Below are positions 50,321-61,486 of a stretch of DNA of 64,000 nt, piece after piece. Origin of the DNA: Taeniopygia guttata (Eukaryota; Chordata; Aves; Passeriformes; Estrildidae); contig NC_133026.1 of NCBI RefSeq assembly GCF_048771995.1, forward strand, positions 12,282,001 to 12,346,000, written 5' to 3'. The notes below the pieces were generated by a model. The model searched no databases. It worked only from the letters and a program-made list of their open reading frames with translations, and had not been told where the DNA came from. Position numbers and translations under genes: made by a program. Positions within the stretch are counted from its first letter, which is position 1. Every line of letters begins with the position of its first letter.

Positions 50321-50352
50321 GGTGTGTGTGTGTGGGTTTTTTTTTTTTTTTT
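50321..50352. repeat. (GT)n followed by T-run
   Basis: GGTGTGTGTGTGTG (50321-50334), then GGG and a 16-base T run. Simple repeat. Confidence 0.93.
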
Positions 50353-50689
50353 AATGGGTGTGTCTGTCCCTGGTGCCCACAGCTTAAAATAAATAAACCC
50401 CTGGGATAACTGTGCTGGCTAATTTGCAAGATAAGCCTTTTATGTTGGGATTTTGTCTGGACAAAGTGGACAGGCTGGAGAGCTGAACACACAGGCAAAC
50501 CACTCACCGGGCCTCTTGCATCACACTCAGGCATAACTGATACGTTAATCACCAATGCTCAAACACAGCCGCCAGATACCATGCCAGAAATAACTTCTGA
50601 CCCTGTTCTTTCTGTTGTCCTACCATATTTCTTCACTTTAGCCTCTCTTTTCTGACCGTCGCTCACTTTTGGTTTGGAAATCAGTTTCA

Positions 50690-51123
50690 TAAATGCTTTG
50701 CCCGTGTGCGGAGCATCCCCCCCGGCACAGCCACCAGCTTTCCCTGCGGAGCCGCTGGGCCCGGCTGAGTCACGGCTCGGCCAATTCTATCCCCGTCATT
50801 TGAGCTAATGCAGTCAAACGATAGCGAGTCACGGGGCTTGCTTGAGCTTGAGGCCGGGGGTTTCTGCTGCTGCCGGGGCTGCCCGGCCTCAGCTGTCGGC
50901 AGTGCCGGCGCCGGGCGGGCGCTCCACGGCCGGCAGGGCCGAGCCCCGGCCCGCCGGGCACCCGCCTCCCTCACGGGCACCCGCCTCCCTCACGGGCCGA
51001 ACCCCGGCCCGCCGGGCACCCGCCTCCCTCACGGGCCGAACCCCGGCCCGCCGGGCACCCGCCTCCCTCACGGGCCGAGCCCCGGCCCGGGGAACGCAAA
51101 ATAATTCTGTGATTCCACCGAGG
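50690..51123. promoter_or_regulatory. CpG island, possible promoter
   Basis: This is the most CpG-dense part of the window. Its left part (50690-50850) holds GCTGAGTCAC, an AP-1/MARE-type word (TGAGTCA 50766-50772), a CCAAT box (50781-50785), and a second GAGTCACGG near 50825, all arranged like a proximal promoter. The right part is a GC-rich minisatellite. No first exon or gene could be tied to it. It may be the promoter of a transcript outside the window, or an island created by the minisatellite. Four long overlapping frames on both strands (50687-51177) are composition artefacts. Confidence 0.45.
50939..51092 (+). repeat. 39-bp GC-rich minisatellite
   Basis: The unit consists of CCGAACCCCGGCCCGCCGGG followed by CACCCGCCTCCCTCACGGG (39 bp). 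Complete copies are at 50939-50977, 50997-51035 and 51036-51074. An extra 19-bp half unit is at 50978-50996 and a partial copy at 51075-51092. Copies are almost identical (A/G at one site), which implies recent expansion or homogenisation. Because 39 is a multiple of three, all frames stay open and encode a 13-residue Pro/Arg-rich repeat on either strand. Confidence 0.95.
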
Positions 51124-51540
51124 CGTGCCCAGAGAAGGGCAGCGAAGCTGGGCAAGAGGCACGCCACCCTCTTATGAGGAGCTGGGCGGCTCAGGAAGCT
51201 CGAGGGAGACTGAATTGCTCTCTATCACCACCTGGAAAAAGGTCATAGACAGGTGGGGATTGGGCTCTTCTCACGGGCAGCTGACAGGATAAGGGGAAAT
51301 GGCCTCAAGTTGCACCTGGGGAGGTTTAGATTGGAAATGAGGAAAAATTTCTTCCCCAAGAGGATTGTGGAGCACCGCTGGGACATGCTGCCCAGGGATG
51401 TGGTAGATTTACCATGCCTGGAGGTATTTAAAAGACCTGTGGAGGAGTCTCTCAGGTACATGGTTTAGTGGTGGGCTTGGCAGTGCTGCATTGACATTTA
51501 CACTCAAGGATCTTAAAGATCCTTTCCAACCTATGGTTCT
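51124..51540 (+). mobile_element. CR1 LINE 3' end (relatively well kept)
   Basis: It starts with 'gtgcccagagaagggcagcg' and runs through 'gaggtttagattggaaatga', 'gaaaaatttcttccccaaga', 'gctgcccagggatgtggtag', 'ctggaggtatttaaaagacc' and 'acatggtttagtggtgggct'. It ends with 'ggatcttaaagatcctttcc' and 'aacctatggttct'. Order and wording match the avian CR1 3' part closely, making this the clearest CR1 in the window. The usual 8-bp terminal microsatellite is replaced by a T-rich tract (51541-51566). The 71-codon frame 51253-51468 is the remnant ORF2 C-terminus (residues such as GLKLHLGRFRLEMRKNFF). Confidence 0.93.
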
Positions 51541-51566
51541 TTTTGTTTTGGTTTTTTTTTTTTTTT
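51541..51566. repeat. T-rich tract at CR1 3' end
   Basis: T run with a few G residues directly after the CR1 tail. Confidence 0.85.
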
Positions 51567-51720
51567 GAGCTTCATTTTGGTACCCAAGAGGACCGCGTGT
51601 TTGACTCTCCACTGCCTTTTCCCAAGTGCAATTCCTTGGTTTTCTGTGGGATTAGTCCCATTTTGACACCGGGATAAATGACAGTAGCATTTACTCCTGT
51701 CTTGTAATAAAACATTGCAT
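51567..51720. other. Unassigned flank
   Basis: Short stretch between the CR1 tail and the SINE-like relic. Nothing was recognised in it. Confidence 0.5.
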
Positions 51721-51721
51721 T

Positions 51722-51890
51722 TAAATGGGCACGTTTTACTTGGATTGCAAAGTACTTTGCTGATGTAAATTAAGTAAACCTCCTGTCAGTGCTTGGAGAT
51801 AAACACAGAACATTATATCCCTTTTAGAAGTAGATAATCTGAGGCACAAAGGACTTGAGACAAGAAGCTTGGCTGCCTAAAATTAAACAC
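51722..51890 (+). mobile_element. Ancient CORE-SINE/L2-like relic
   Basis: The words 'gattgcaaagtactttgctg', 'atgtaaattaagtaaacctcc', 'atatcccttttagaagtaga' and 'taatctgaggcacaaaggac' occur in the order of the widespread amniote motif (gcaaagcactttac ... ttaattaatcctc ... atccccattttacagatgggg ... actgaggcacagag). Divergence is high, but collinearity over about 150 bp supports a real relic. Confidence 0.5.
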
Positions 51891-53570
51891 CTCAGCCCAA
51901 ATGAATAGATTGCAAATCCATTTCTCATGTTAGAAAACAGCTCTTCCCCTCCACTGTCAGGAAAACAGCAGCATGTGAAGTATTTGAACTGCACTTCACA
52001 GCCAGGCATAGTAAAACCTTCAGCAAGTTCCCCAAATTAAGCCTAAGAAAAAAAAAATTGCTGGGATTATTTTCAAGATAAAATATGACCATTAATCAAA
52101 TTAATTGTTTTGGATTGTGGAAAAAAAAAAACAGTCTTCAATCAAAAATTGCCTTAAACATAAGAAAAAAATCGATTTTCTTTTGAAAAGTGATTAATTT
52201 ATCACTTTAATGCATCAATAGAGAAATTATGAGAGTAGGACAATTTTGAAGGTGCACTCTGAAGTATAGTCTAGAGACATCTTCCAGATACCTTGGTTTT
52301 TAGGTAATGATTAATCCCAAGAAATCTTTTTGTGCATGTTCCAGAAACAGGGATTGGGATTCTGCTGGGGCTTTCCAATGATTTTACAAAATTCTTCCGT
52401 CATTCATCTGTACCCAAACTATGAGAAGTGAGAGTCCCTTACTAACAGAGAGCTAGTGGGATGTGGGATAATCATGGCTCAGGGCAGGTCCTGTGCAACA
52501 TCTTAGAAATCGTCTCCAAGTCCTAGAAAAAGGAATCTTCTGAAGGAGACAAGGAGGGAGAAGTGCCAGTAGTGGTTGGGCTGAAGGTTGACAGGCTGTT
52601 TTGGAACAACCTTTCTCTCAGAGAGTCAGAGCCCAGAGGGACTGACTTTTCGCCCCCACAGATGCTGCACTTTCTTTGGAAGTCAAGTGGTGACTCCTAC
52701 CAGCTCTTCAAACCTCTGACTTGTAGAGGATTTTTAATTTACTGAAACAAGCTTAATTCAGTCAGGGTTGGTTTTTGGTTTTTCTTGTTTTGTTTTTGTT
52801 TGTTTGTTTTTTGTTTTGTTTCTTCCACCCTCCCCCCCCCACCAGGTACCAGGAACTGACGTATTCCCTTTATAGTAGAACTGACAGTAAAATGCATCAG
52901 TGGTAAGAAAAGTATCCTTTTTTCCTGTTTTATTTCTGTTTTTAAACCCTTGCTATAATATAACATTTAGTTTTATGCTTTGTTCAAATATCACATATGA
53001 TTCGCGTTTGGTGAGTCCATACATAAAAAGTGTAGCTTTACCAGGTAAGATTTTCTTACTCAATTCCTTTAACTAACTTCATACTGCACAGACATCCCTG
53101 TAATACGAAGAAGTCTGTTGTTTTCAATGTAAAACACCTGTACAGAAGGTCAAAACAATACAACATCAATTTAGGTACTACACGGGGACCATTTGAACAT
53201 AAGCACTTTCAGAAGTACGTATTAGATCTTGAGACTGAAATTTAAGATGCATGCAGATTACAAGTGCTGGTTGATCAATTACTTTCCCTTCTTGGCTACA
53301 AATTGCCTTTGTGCTTGTAGGCACAGGGGCACAGAGGTGCTGCTGCAGACATCACTCTGCAAGGATGGATAAGGAAAGGAGAAGTTCTAGTCTCACACCA
53401 ACAAAATTTGTTTTTCATGGAGAGGCATTTATAGAAGAATTCAAAACACACATCTGTTGGAGCATTTCACTAAGAGATGGAATATTTATTTCATTTTTCT
53501 GAATGGGATGACCCAGCTGACATGCTGATTTGTTTAGCACCTGCTATGATAGTGGAGGAAGAAATCCTCA
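51891..53570. other. No gene seen
   Basis: AT-rich sequence. A T/G-rich tract and C9 run are listed separately. A CAG|GTAAGA donor-like word near 53044 lacks an acceptor. Confidence 0.5.
52768..52842. repeat. T/G-rich tract with C9 run
   Basis: Irregular (TTTG)n followed by a pyrimidine stretch and nine C residues (52832-52840). Confidence 0.9.
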
Positions 53571-53575
53571 TTGAG

Positions 53576-53845
53576 CCACAGAATCACAGAACAGAAACGT
53601 GGGTGGGAGGGGATCTCTGAATCACTCCAAGTCTCCTGCTTGAGGCAGAGCTGTCACCAGCACTAAATCACATCAACAATGGCTTTGTCTGCCCTAAATT
53701 GTTAAAATGTCCTTGGATGGAGACTCCACAGCCCCCTGGACTGCCTTTTCTAGCTTTTCTTCATCCTTCCAGTGGAAAAAAATTCTCTCTTTCACCAAAA
53801 GAAACTTTCTAAGATGCAGTTTGTGGCTGCTACATTTTCTGTTAA
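53576..53845 (-). mobile_element. CR1 LINE 3' end, minus orientation
   Basis: On the plus strand it begins with 'cacagaatcacagaac' (the reverse of the CR1 terminal microsatellite) and 'gggtgggaggggatctctga'. It continues through 'ggatggagactccacagccc', 'cttccagtggaaaaaaattc' and 'agaaactttctaagatgcag', matching a reversed CR1 3' part. It is moderately diverged and 5' truncated. Confidence 0.85.
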
Positions 53846-54240
53846 AGATGAGAATAGTTTAGTCTTCTCACCACTTTAACTACTTGTCAAGCAGCTGTCA
53901 GAAATCCTGTGGTAAATAAGTACATACTTACTGATACTTTTGAAAGCTTACATTTTAGAATATAACAGCCCAGGTTCAGGCTTCATTCATATGAGCCATT
54001 CTGCATCTTCCAGCTGTGATTTGTCCTACAGAGGTGAGGTGCTCCCACTATGAAGACAGTCCTGCAATTCCCATCCAGAATCAGTGAACAGACTTCAGGT
54101 TACCAGAAGCAGCTTCTGGAGGTGCCTAACTCTCATCACTGCTGCTGTAACTTAGCTCAGCAGCTGGCGACAGCTGCCTGAAAGTTGGTAGGATTGGTTG
54201 CTTTACAAGTTCTGTACTGTGTCCCCCATGCCACATAAGA
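53846..54240. other. No gene seen
   Basis: Nothing recognised in this stretch. Confidence 0.5.
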
Positions 54241-54252
54241 TTTTTTTTTTTT
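54241..54252. repeat. T run
   Basis: Short homopolymer of about twelve T residues. Confidence 0.85.
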
Positions 54253-54585
54253 CTATGTAGAAGAGGAGGGTAGAACTTATTCTGCCAAAAGTGTTAAAAT
54301 AGCACAAACCAACCTGAATGTCTCCTTATCACATCAAGAAAAAAATTCTTACAATTCTCCTTTCCTATTTCTTAGTATTTTTATGTTCCTTAAAACTTAC
54401 ATCAGGTTTTATTTCTTTCTAAAGAATGAGAATAAGATCATCAGAAACTAATTAGATCTGGTTCTAGTGTTAAACCACAGTGGAAACCTTTCTGAAATGT
54501 CAAAGCTGCTGTAGTTATTACTTGTCCTGGGCTCCAAGGGAGTCAGAGTAGTTTCCAGGCTTTGTGTGGTTTCTTTTCTTACCAC
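54253..54585. other. No gene seen
   Basis: AT-rich sequence between two T runs. No exon, RNA gene or repeat family was recognised. Confidence 0.5.
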
Positions 54586-54650
54586 TTTTTTTTTCTGTTT
54601 TTTTTTTTTTTAAATTTTGTTTTGGTTGGTTGGTTAGTTAATTGGTTGCT
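54586..54650. repeat. T-rich tract with (TTGG)n
   Basis: T runs followed by TTGG tandem units. Simple repeat. Confidence 0.88.
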
Positions 54651-55305
54651 GTTGCCTGGTTGACACAACAATTGTAAAATACAATGGCAATTACTATTGT
54701 GTATCCCCAAATCACACATGCCACTCTCATTTTTGTTTTTTTTTTTATTCCCCTAACACTGACTATAGTTGTGACTGTAAGAGGGAGGACCTTTGAGTAA
54801 AAAAACTAATGATGACATCTGTATCTTTTTTTCACTCTGATATATGAATATAAAAATATGTATCCAGACTATCACAATTAGATGTGATTGTAGATTAATA
54901 TTTCTATGGTCTCTCCAGTCAGTTAGTTCACGTTACTTGGTTAAGGGTTTTTTTCCTTTGTCTGGAAAATGACGGCTTGGAACAAAAGAAGCTTCTGGGA
55001 ATTGACTAGTTTTGACAAAATTTATTTTCTTTTTTTAGGTTTTATTGCCTTTCTCATATCCTTGATGAAATTTTGGTCAAAGTGAGAGGGGAAGGATGAG
55101 AAATGTCTTGTTATGTGCTAATAGTGAGGCATTAATTAAGTCCCCTCTGGTTCTCAGCAGGAACCTGAGTTATGTCTTGAGTTGGCACTAGAGAGGTGTC
55201 TCTGTCCTAGAAGTCCTACCCAGGTGTTGGAGTGGTGACTGGAAACTAGACTGCATCCCAAAGAAGGGCTCTAACCACCTACCAGCAGACTCCTAAAGCC
55301 TCAGG
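54651..55305. other. No gene seen
   Basis: AT-rich sequence with no recognised element. Confidence 0.5.
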
Positions 55306-55309
55306 ATGT

Positions 55310-55445
55310 GAAAAGACCTCAGGAAATGATCTGGTTCTGCCTCCCCACTTTAGACAGCCAAGCTGTGTGAAGCTGTTACTCACAGATGTTATTCAAAACT
55401 GTCGTAAAAAGCATTCACTGTGGAGAGTCCACACCTCTGGGGGTT
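55310..55445 (-). mobile_element. Probable CR1 3' end, heavily decayed
   Basis: 'gacctcaggaaatgatctgg' and then 'ttcactgtggagagtccaca' followed by 'cctctgggggtttctgttta' recall the reversed CR1 words 'gacctctggaggtcatctgg' and 'gatggagactccacaacctctctgggcaacctgttcca'. The match is short and divergent. Confidence 0.42.
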
Positions 55446-55519
55446 TCTGTTTAAAGCTTTAAAATGTTTAAACTAGAATAAGTATTGGGTTTTTTATTTA
55501 ATTTGGTGGTCTTTTAGTT

Positions 55520-55600
55520 TTTCTTGGAAGTAAGAACCAATATTCCCACCTGCTAGATGGGAAATTGAATTACAGATAAGTCTGGGCTGATTATGATGAT
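55520..55600 (+). mobile_element. Possible MIR/L2-type fragment
   Basis: 'ccacctgctagatgggaaat' followed by 'tgaattacagataagtctgg' resembles the motif 'ccattttacagatgggaaactgaggcacagag'. Very short, weak. Confidence 0.25.
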
Positions 55601-58370
55601 GCAGAAAACTCCACTTTCCCATAAACCAGCAATTCTACACCATGGATCTACACTTTCTCTCTTGATGAACATAGCAAGAGTCCAAAAGTGTTGGCGTTTT
55701 CTGTTTAATTAACAGAAATGTAGCAATTTACCTCAAAGACAATGGTGCATTGTTTCCTGTGCATGTCCTACACAAGGCTCTCTCCGCACATGGCACCTGT
55801 TTTTCAAAGTTAACCAAATGGTTGCTTCCTTGTTTAATGGGATTAATCATAAAATCTTGCAAAAGGTTTATCACAAACAAGAAAGAATTAGCAATAACTA
55901 GAAGGGATTCATAGTTTAAACAGAAAATAAAGCATCAGAAAGGGCTGCAGATGTTCTTCTCCTGATTTGAATTTGCATTAGATTTCAAGAGGAAAGAAAG
56001 CAGGGCAGGTTGTAAATGGAGGTAAATTTCAGTGTCAGCAGTTTTAATGATTTTATTGCAAATCTAGCAATATTAAGTATTTGCTTTGAGCTCAAACCCT
56101 CAGAAGCCATGCAATTCTTGAGTTTTGTTATAAAAAAAAAAAAAAGCCAAAACAAACCAAAAAAGCCACAACAAACTTGAGTGTGTAGTGAAAAAATGTG
56201 CTGAAAGTTGAGAAATTATGTATTTAAACTTTCTATGACTATGAAAAAATCTGAATATATGTTTGGCATGAAAAAAATAAGGTAATTGCTACCTCATATT
56301 TATTCAGAGAGTCTATGTAAAACAGTGTAGACACCAGCTGTAGATTTGCCCCCAGGCCTATAAATAAGGAGGAATTTACAAGACCTGCAAAAGCCAAAAA
56401 GTAAATGAACTTAAAAAGTGAAGTCGTTTTGCTACTGTACCTACTGGTATTAGCAATATGGGCAAATTGGGTGTTGGCATTCTAGACCGACTTCTGTCTG
56501 AATGGTTTTCTGGGATAAATAGGCTGGCACCTGTTCTAGCAACTTCTTGCTGTTTAGATAAAACCAAAAACTTTGATATTTTTTTTTTTCTTTACATGAA
56601 ATTAGCTTGAAATTGATGACAAATTCTAATGTTCATTAATTGATATTTCTCTCATTTTCTCTTCATGTCTCCCCTAGGGAGAGTTGACACACTTGCCATA
56701 GGAGCTTCCTGATCAGCAAAGTCACTGCCTCTCACCATACCCTCACATCAAAAAAATCACTTCTGTAAATATGTCAGGTTTCCCTGTAACTGTTTTTTTT
56801 TTCCCTACCCACTCCTCCTAATGGAAGGTTGTTCCTGGGCTTGAATGAAGTGACTGTTTGAAAATTTAATTTCCAGACTATGTTATTTCCTAGTGTTTTG
56901 CTTTTGTGTAGTAGCTGTCTTCTATCTTCATTTTATATTGCTACTTATCCTGACAATATATATTTCTATCTATACTGCAGTGCTAAGACTGATTTGCAAT
57001 CTTATATTTGACTGTGTAAAAAAATGAGGTAATTTTGATTATTATGGTTTTTACTCAGTAAAGGGCAAGTTTCCATGACTTCCGCATAGTCCTTGATTGC
57101 TAGGAACTTCTTACCTGATTGCCTCAATTATTCTATTTTAAACCTCTTTCTCTAACCTGCAAGAACACAGAAGAATGAGGTGGTTCATGTAATCACATCT
57201 ACCTATTTCAGTTGTATGTTTTTTGGGCTGTTGGATGTTTTGCAAAATTATTAAAGACCTCCAAGGTGAACATCTTCAGCTGAATTCAGGAAATTACAGT
57301 TATCTTTAGTCACTCCAGCTCACAGCAGAACCCAACAGAAACATAAGGCTTCTATCCAGATGAGTTTACACTTTTTCACAATAAAATACAACAAGGATTT
57401 TCAGCTTCCTCAACTGGAGTGCAATCTTTTCTTTCTCCTTTATGTAAATAATTTGTTATTACTCATGCCTGTTTTCCTCCTGGGGAACACCTTTGGTAGA
57501 TTTATTATTAGGTTAATTATTCAAAAACATCCCAAAGGTTTAACTGCAGAATTGCCTTCTTGATAATTCTGCTATGATTTCCTAATATGTTGTATTTCAT
57601 TCAAAACAGAGTCAAACAAAGATTTTCAGGGCTGCCATAGACAGCACAGACCACAGCAAAGAGTCTTTGGCACCAAACAGGAAGTGAAAGAGTACTTTTA
57701 AAAATATACTGGAACAGGTATTTTTGCACAGAAATATAGCAATTTTTCTTACTGTTGCTAGGACTTTAGGAGTATGAGAAATACAAATATTTAATTTTTT
57801 TTTGTCTCCTTGTCTCCTGTATCATTTATTTAGATATACATTGGAAAACTATTCTTCTAGTCTGGTTCCATTTAACTTTTAAGGACAAATGAATGCAGGC
57901 AAGAATAATTTTGCTCTGAGTTCTGTATGTATGATTATTTATAACAATTGCAGTGAGCAGGCTGTGGCCACTCAGAATTGCTATTTAGAAGCTAAAACAT
58001 GCCAGCTGGTTGTGTGAAGTGCTCCAAACCTCTTGCAATCAATGACTAAAATAGTGCTTTGAGCAGAGAGCTGTGTTGGGGCAGCAGCGCAGTCCCTGGG
58101 CTCAGCAGGGAAGGGAAGCTCCCTAAGCTGCCCCATTTGGCCACATCCATTGTGAGTGAATAGATGAAAACAGCCACAGTCCAATGAAAAATGAGTCATC
58201 TTTAAAATCACAGATGTGACCACGCACTATAAAATTGTGTGTTCTGGGATTTAGTATCAGAAGTTACCAGAAATATCCCCTCTCCCCTTTTTTAATCCAC
58301 AGACCTATACATAAATAAGTAATTGTTCATTAAAATGCCTTTGGCATTTTTGTTATATTTTCTGGGGTTT
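55601..58370. other. No gene seen
   Basis: AT-rich sequence with an A-run at about 56132-56144 and a T-run at about 56580-56589. Short frames (56376-56567, 57360-57563, 57981-58223) are not recognisable. Confidence 0.5.
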
Positions 58371-58371
58371 T

Positions 58372-58442
58372 TTTGGGTTTTTTTTTTTAAATTTTATTTT
58401 TTGGCAGGTTTTTCTTTCCTTTTTTTTTTTTTTTTTTTTTTT
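58372..58442. repeat. T-rich tract ending in a 23-base T run
   Basis: Irregular T-rich sequence ending in an uninterrupted T run at 58420-58442. On the minus strand it reads as a lysine-rich false frame. Confidence 0.93.
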
Positions 58443-58710
58443 CCTGTTGGCTTTCCTATTATGATTTTCCTGTAATATGATCAAAAGCACTTTATTCATG
58501 ATTTCTACAGTGGTACAAAATTCTTCCCCTCCAAGATTTATTGGTAGATCTTGTTCCAATGACATCTGAGTGTATAAAAAGCCTACTCCATTCATTAGTT
58601 TGCTCTTAATCTTTTTGTTTATTTGGTCAGAGGTCAGAAAAATATAGAAATGCAATTACTATTTTGTAAATAAATAGTCACTATTCCGATTATGCTGTGA
58701 TATGGGTAAT
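58443..58710. other. No gene seen
   Basis: The 100-codon minus frame 58353-58655 consists largely of Lys codons from the neighbouring T run, so it is not evidence for a gene. Confidence 0.6.
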
Positions 58711-58730
58711 TAAAATAAATAAATAAAAAT
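58711..58730 (+). repeat. (AAAT)n short microsatellite
   Basis: About four AAAT units. Simple repeat. Confidence 0.85.
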
Positions 58731-61435
58731 ATCAAAACTGTCCTCTTTCTCCATAAACAATTATCACAATCATTCAGATGTCTTTAAGACTCTGTGACCT
58801 GGGTGAACAACTGTGAATAACAAAGACCAAGTGATGAATAGCTGGAATGATTAGTTTGCAAACAAATCATCAGCTGAGTATCACTTGTCCAAACTATTCA
58901 CCAAATATTTATAGAGTAAGAAAGTAGCATTGCTTCATGAACAGTCTGATTAGATGTGACATGTGGGATGAGTCAAGGAGATGGGGTAGAGATGGTAAGC
59001 CAGATTTAGTGTGATATCCAGAAATACCGGGAGACAAGACGTGCTTCCCCTGGGGGCTTTCAGCCGCTGATGTAGCAATCAACCCAAATATCCATAGGAT
59101 GAAATCATCCAACTCTCATAGATCCAAATTTATGTAGAAGAGGACAGTCTCTCATAATGCAGTGCAAAAAACAGTGAGGTTTTAGAACTGGCACCTTAAA
59201 GTGAAAAGTCTTTTATGATTAATTTTTCCATTACCAATCTCAAGTAATTCCGGCCTTGCTATCATCAAGATATATGCTTCTTATTGGAAACTGTGTTTTG
59301 GAACACTCTTTCCTTTTACACTACTTCTGGAATTTTGGAAATACATCTCAATATAATATGACCTTCAACCTTAACTTATATGTTCTTTTAGATCATTAAT
59401 GACAATATTCTAAAAATGGAATATAATACGTGACTCCAATGTGTTTGTAGGAAACTTCCAAGAGGTTACAGTAACTTGTATTGCTATTCTGATAGCAGTG
59501 CTTAAATGCTGTAAAAATACTTTTTAGTGCTAATTTAAGACCTAATCTGAATTGGTCAGAATAGTACAACTGCCATAATCTTTTTAGCTAAAAAAATTAT
59601 CAAAAGTAAATTTCAGAATCAAAATAAATTTCTGCATATCATTAAATAATTCATTTTTAATTGCAAATTGAAAGAATATGTTTTACACTGAAATCTTAAC
59701 TATTTTGATTAAACCTTTTTGCTACATGGTTTCTTGGGAATCCTATCTTTGATGAAAAAAAATAAAAAAGAGATGGTATTTCTAGGGATTTCAGACTTTG
59801 CAATGCATTTTGAAAATCATTTACAGAAATATTAACATCTGGTCATGAGCATTTACTTTGTTTTCCCAGGTTTCTGCCAGCATGGGGATTTTGAATTCCA
59901 TAATTTCACAGTGGTATAATGGCACAGTAGAACAGAAAATTGTGGTATAATCTACTGCCTCCTGACCACAATGTTTAAGTTAAGCACTATTTTGTTTTCT
60001 CTTGCACATCACTTGCTTTACAATATAGAAAAGGAATTATGCAACTGCTGTGTAAGACTTCTGAGTAATTGCTTTATGGATGGCCACGTGTGCTCCACCA
60101 ATTAAAATCCAAGTTTGTTCTGACACCAGGTGTGGATGGGTCAAATGTGCACTGAGGCACCATCTCATTTGGTAAGAACGTGCAAGAGTCCATAAAGTTT
60201 ATGGGGCTACATAAATATATACACGTTTCTCCTTGGAGTTTCCTGTTAAAAACCTTCTGCTTCTTTGGAAGGATGCTGCATTTAACAAAGCTGAATTCAG
60301 ACACAGAGCTTTTGCACCTACTAACTTTTGTATTGTAAATTGTTCCAGATTCACTGCTGGGATTAAGGCTGGGGAAAAATGCTTGTGGAGGAAGAAAAAT
60401 TTAGGCAGGAAACACAGGATCATATTCTTGATGCACCAAAGCTCATGTAGGGCATTTTCACCTCCTGGACCAGAGCCAATGCTACAGGAAATGATACAAA
60501 CTTTGAGTAATGATCTCTGATAGAATGGCAAATACCAAATGCATGATTTTTTTCCCAATACATTTATTTTTTTCAGTTGTGATCATATATATTTCCAAAT
60601 CTATATGTATATTTATTTACACATAAAATTTCGACTTATTTAACTTCCTTCTGTGGTCAATTTTCCAGTAAAAGCTCATAATCAGGGTGCATCTACAGTG
60701 AAATTCAAAATAAAAAAAGGCCTTGAATTTTTGAACTCCAACAATTCATGAAGTAGTTTTAATGATGGAATGTTCTGGTTTTTAATTTAAGAAGAAATAC
60801 ACACAATTTGTGTTCAAGTGGTGTACTTGTTTTGAATGTTTGAAGGATGGTATTTACAAAGGCTATTTTGAGCATTTCACTATTGTGAAATTCAGTTTAC
60901 CAAAGCCTACAAACTTAAGTCCTCCCCGTCGTTAATGGAGAGAGATCAATATCTCCAGATGGTGACTCTGAACAACTTTGGAAAATGTTAGCATAGGATT
61001 ATGTGGATATCTTCTACTGTGGCAAAGCTTTGCTTGTTTTTTAAATGGCATAAAGAATTCTGGTGAACAAGTAAAATACAAGAAAAAAACCACCCAGTAA
61101 TTTTGTGTATTTTTTGCACAATGTAGGAAAAACCCAACCCTTTGCAGGATATTTTTGTAGGCAGATGAGCAAAAGCTCTGCTGATGACTTGAAATAAATG
61201 CAGCCCCTGAGGTAAGAGAACACTCTCACCCCACACAGACCGTGTTCACAACCCCAGCAGAGCTGCATATTTGAATATCTGGGGTCCTCCAGCAGATCCG
61301 AGATCGAAACACAGATTTGTGACAGTCGCCCAGTGAATTATAGCAGATTTTCATTACAGGAAGTATTCCATTTTGACAAGTTCTTCTTAGAACTTGAGCT
61401 TACTAACTTCTTCTTTTTGGTTTCACAGTTTATAC
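58731..61435. other. No gene seen
   Basis: AT-rich sequence. The frames 60233-60520 plus and 60199-60558 minus overlap on opposite strands without recognisable features. Confidence 0.5.
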
Positions 61436-61445
61436 CACTGTGCCT

Positions 61446-61486
61446 GTTACCATAGATACAGTGGGTTGTTTCCATGGGAACACGTG
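61446..61486. promoter_or_regulatory. X-box-like pair plus E-box
   Basis: GTTACCATAGATAC (61446-61459) and GTTTCCATGGGAAC (61468-61481) both resemble the RFX X-box (GTTNCCATGGNAAC). The second is a near-perfect palindrome and overlaps a CACGTG E-box (61481-61486). A good acceptor-like pyrimidine tract ending in TTTCACAG lies just upstream (about 61409-61429). Whether the sites are bound is unknown. Confidence 0.28.

Noticed and set aside
50687-51177. Pro/Arg/Gly-rich frames of 63-111 codons on both strands
   Set aside because: Explained by GC-rich minisatellite DNA lacking stop codons. Equal openness on both strands argues against coding.
58353-58655. Lys-rich 100-codon minus frame
   Set aside because: Created by the long T run on the plus strand.
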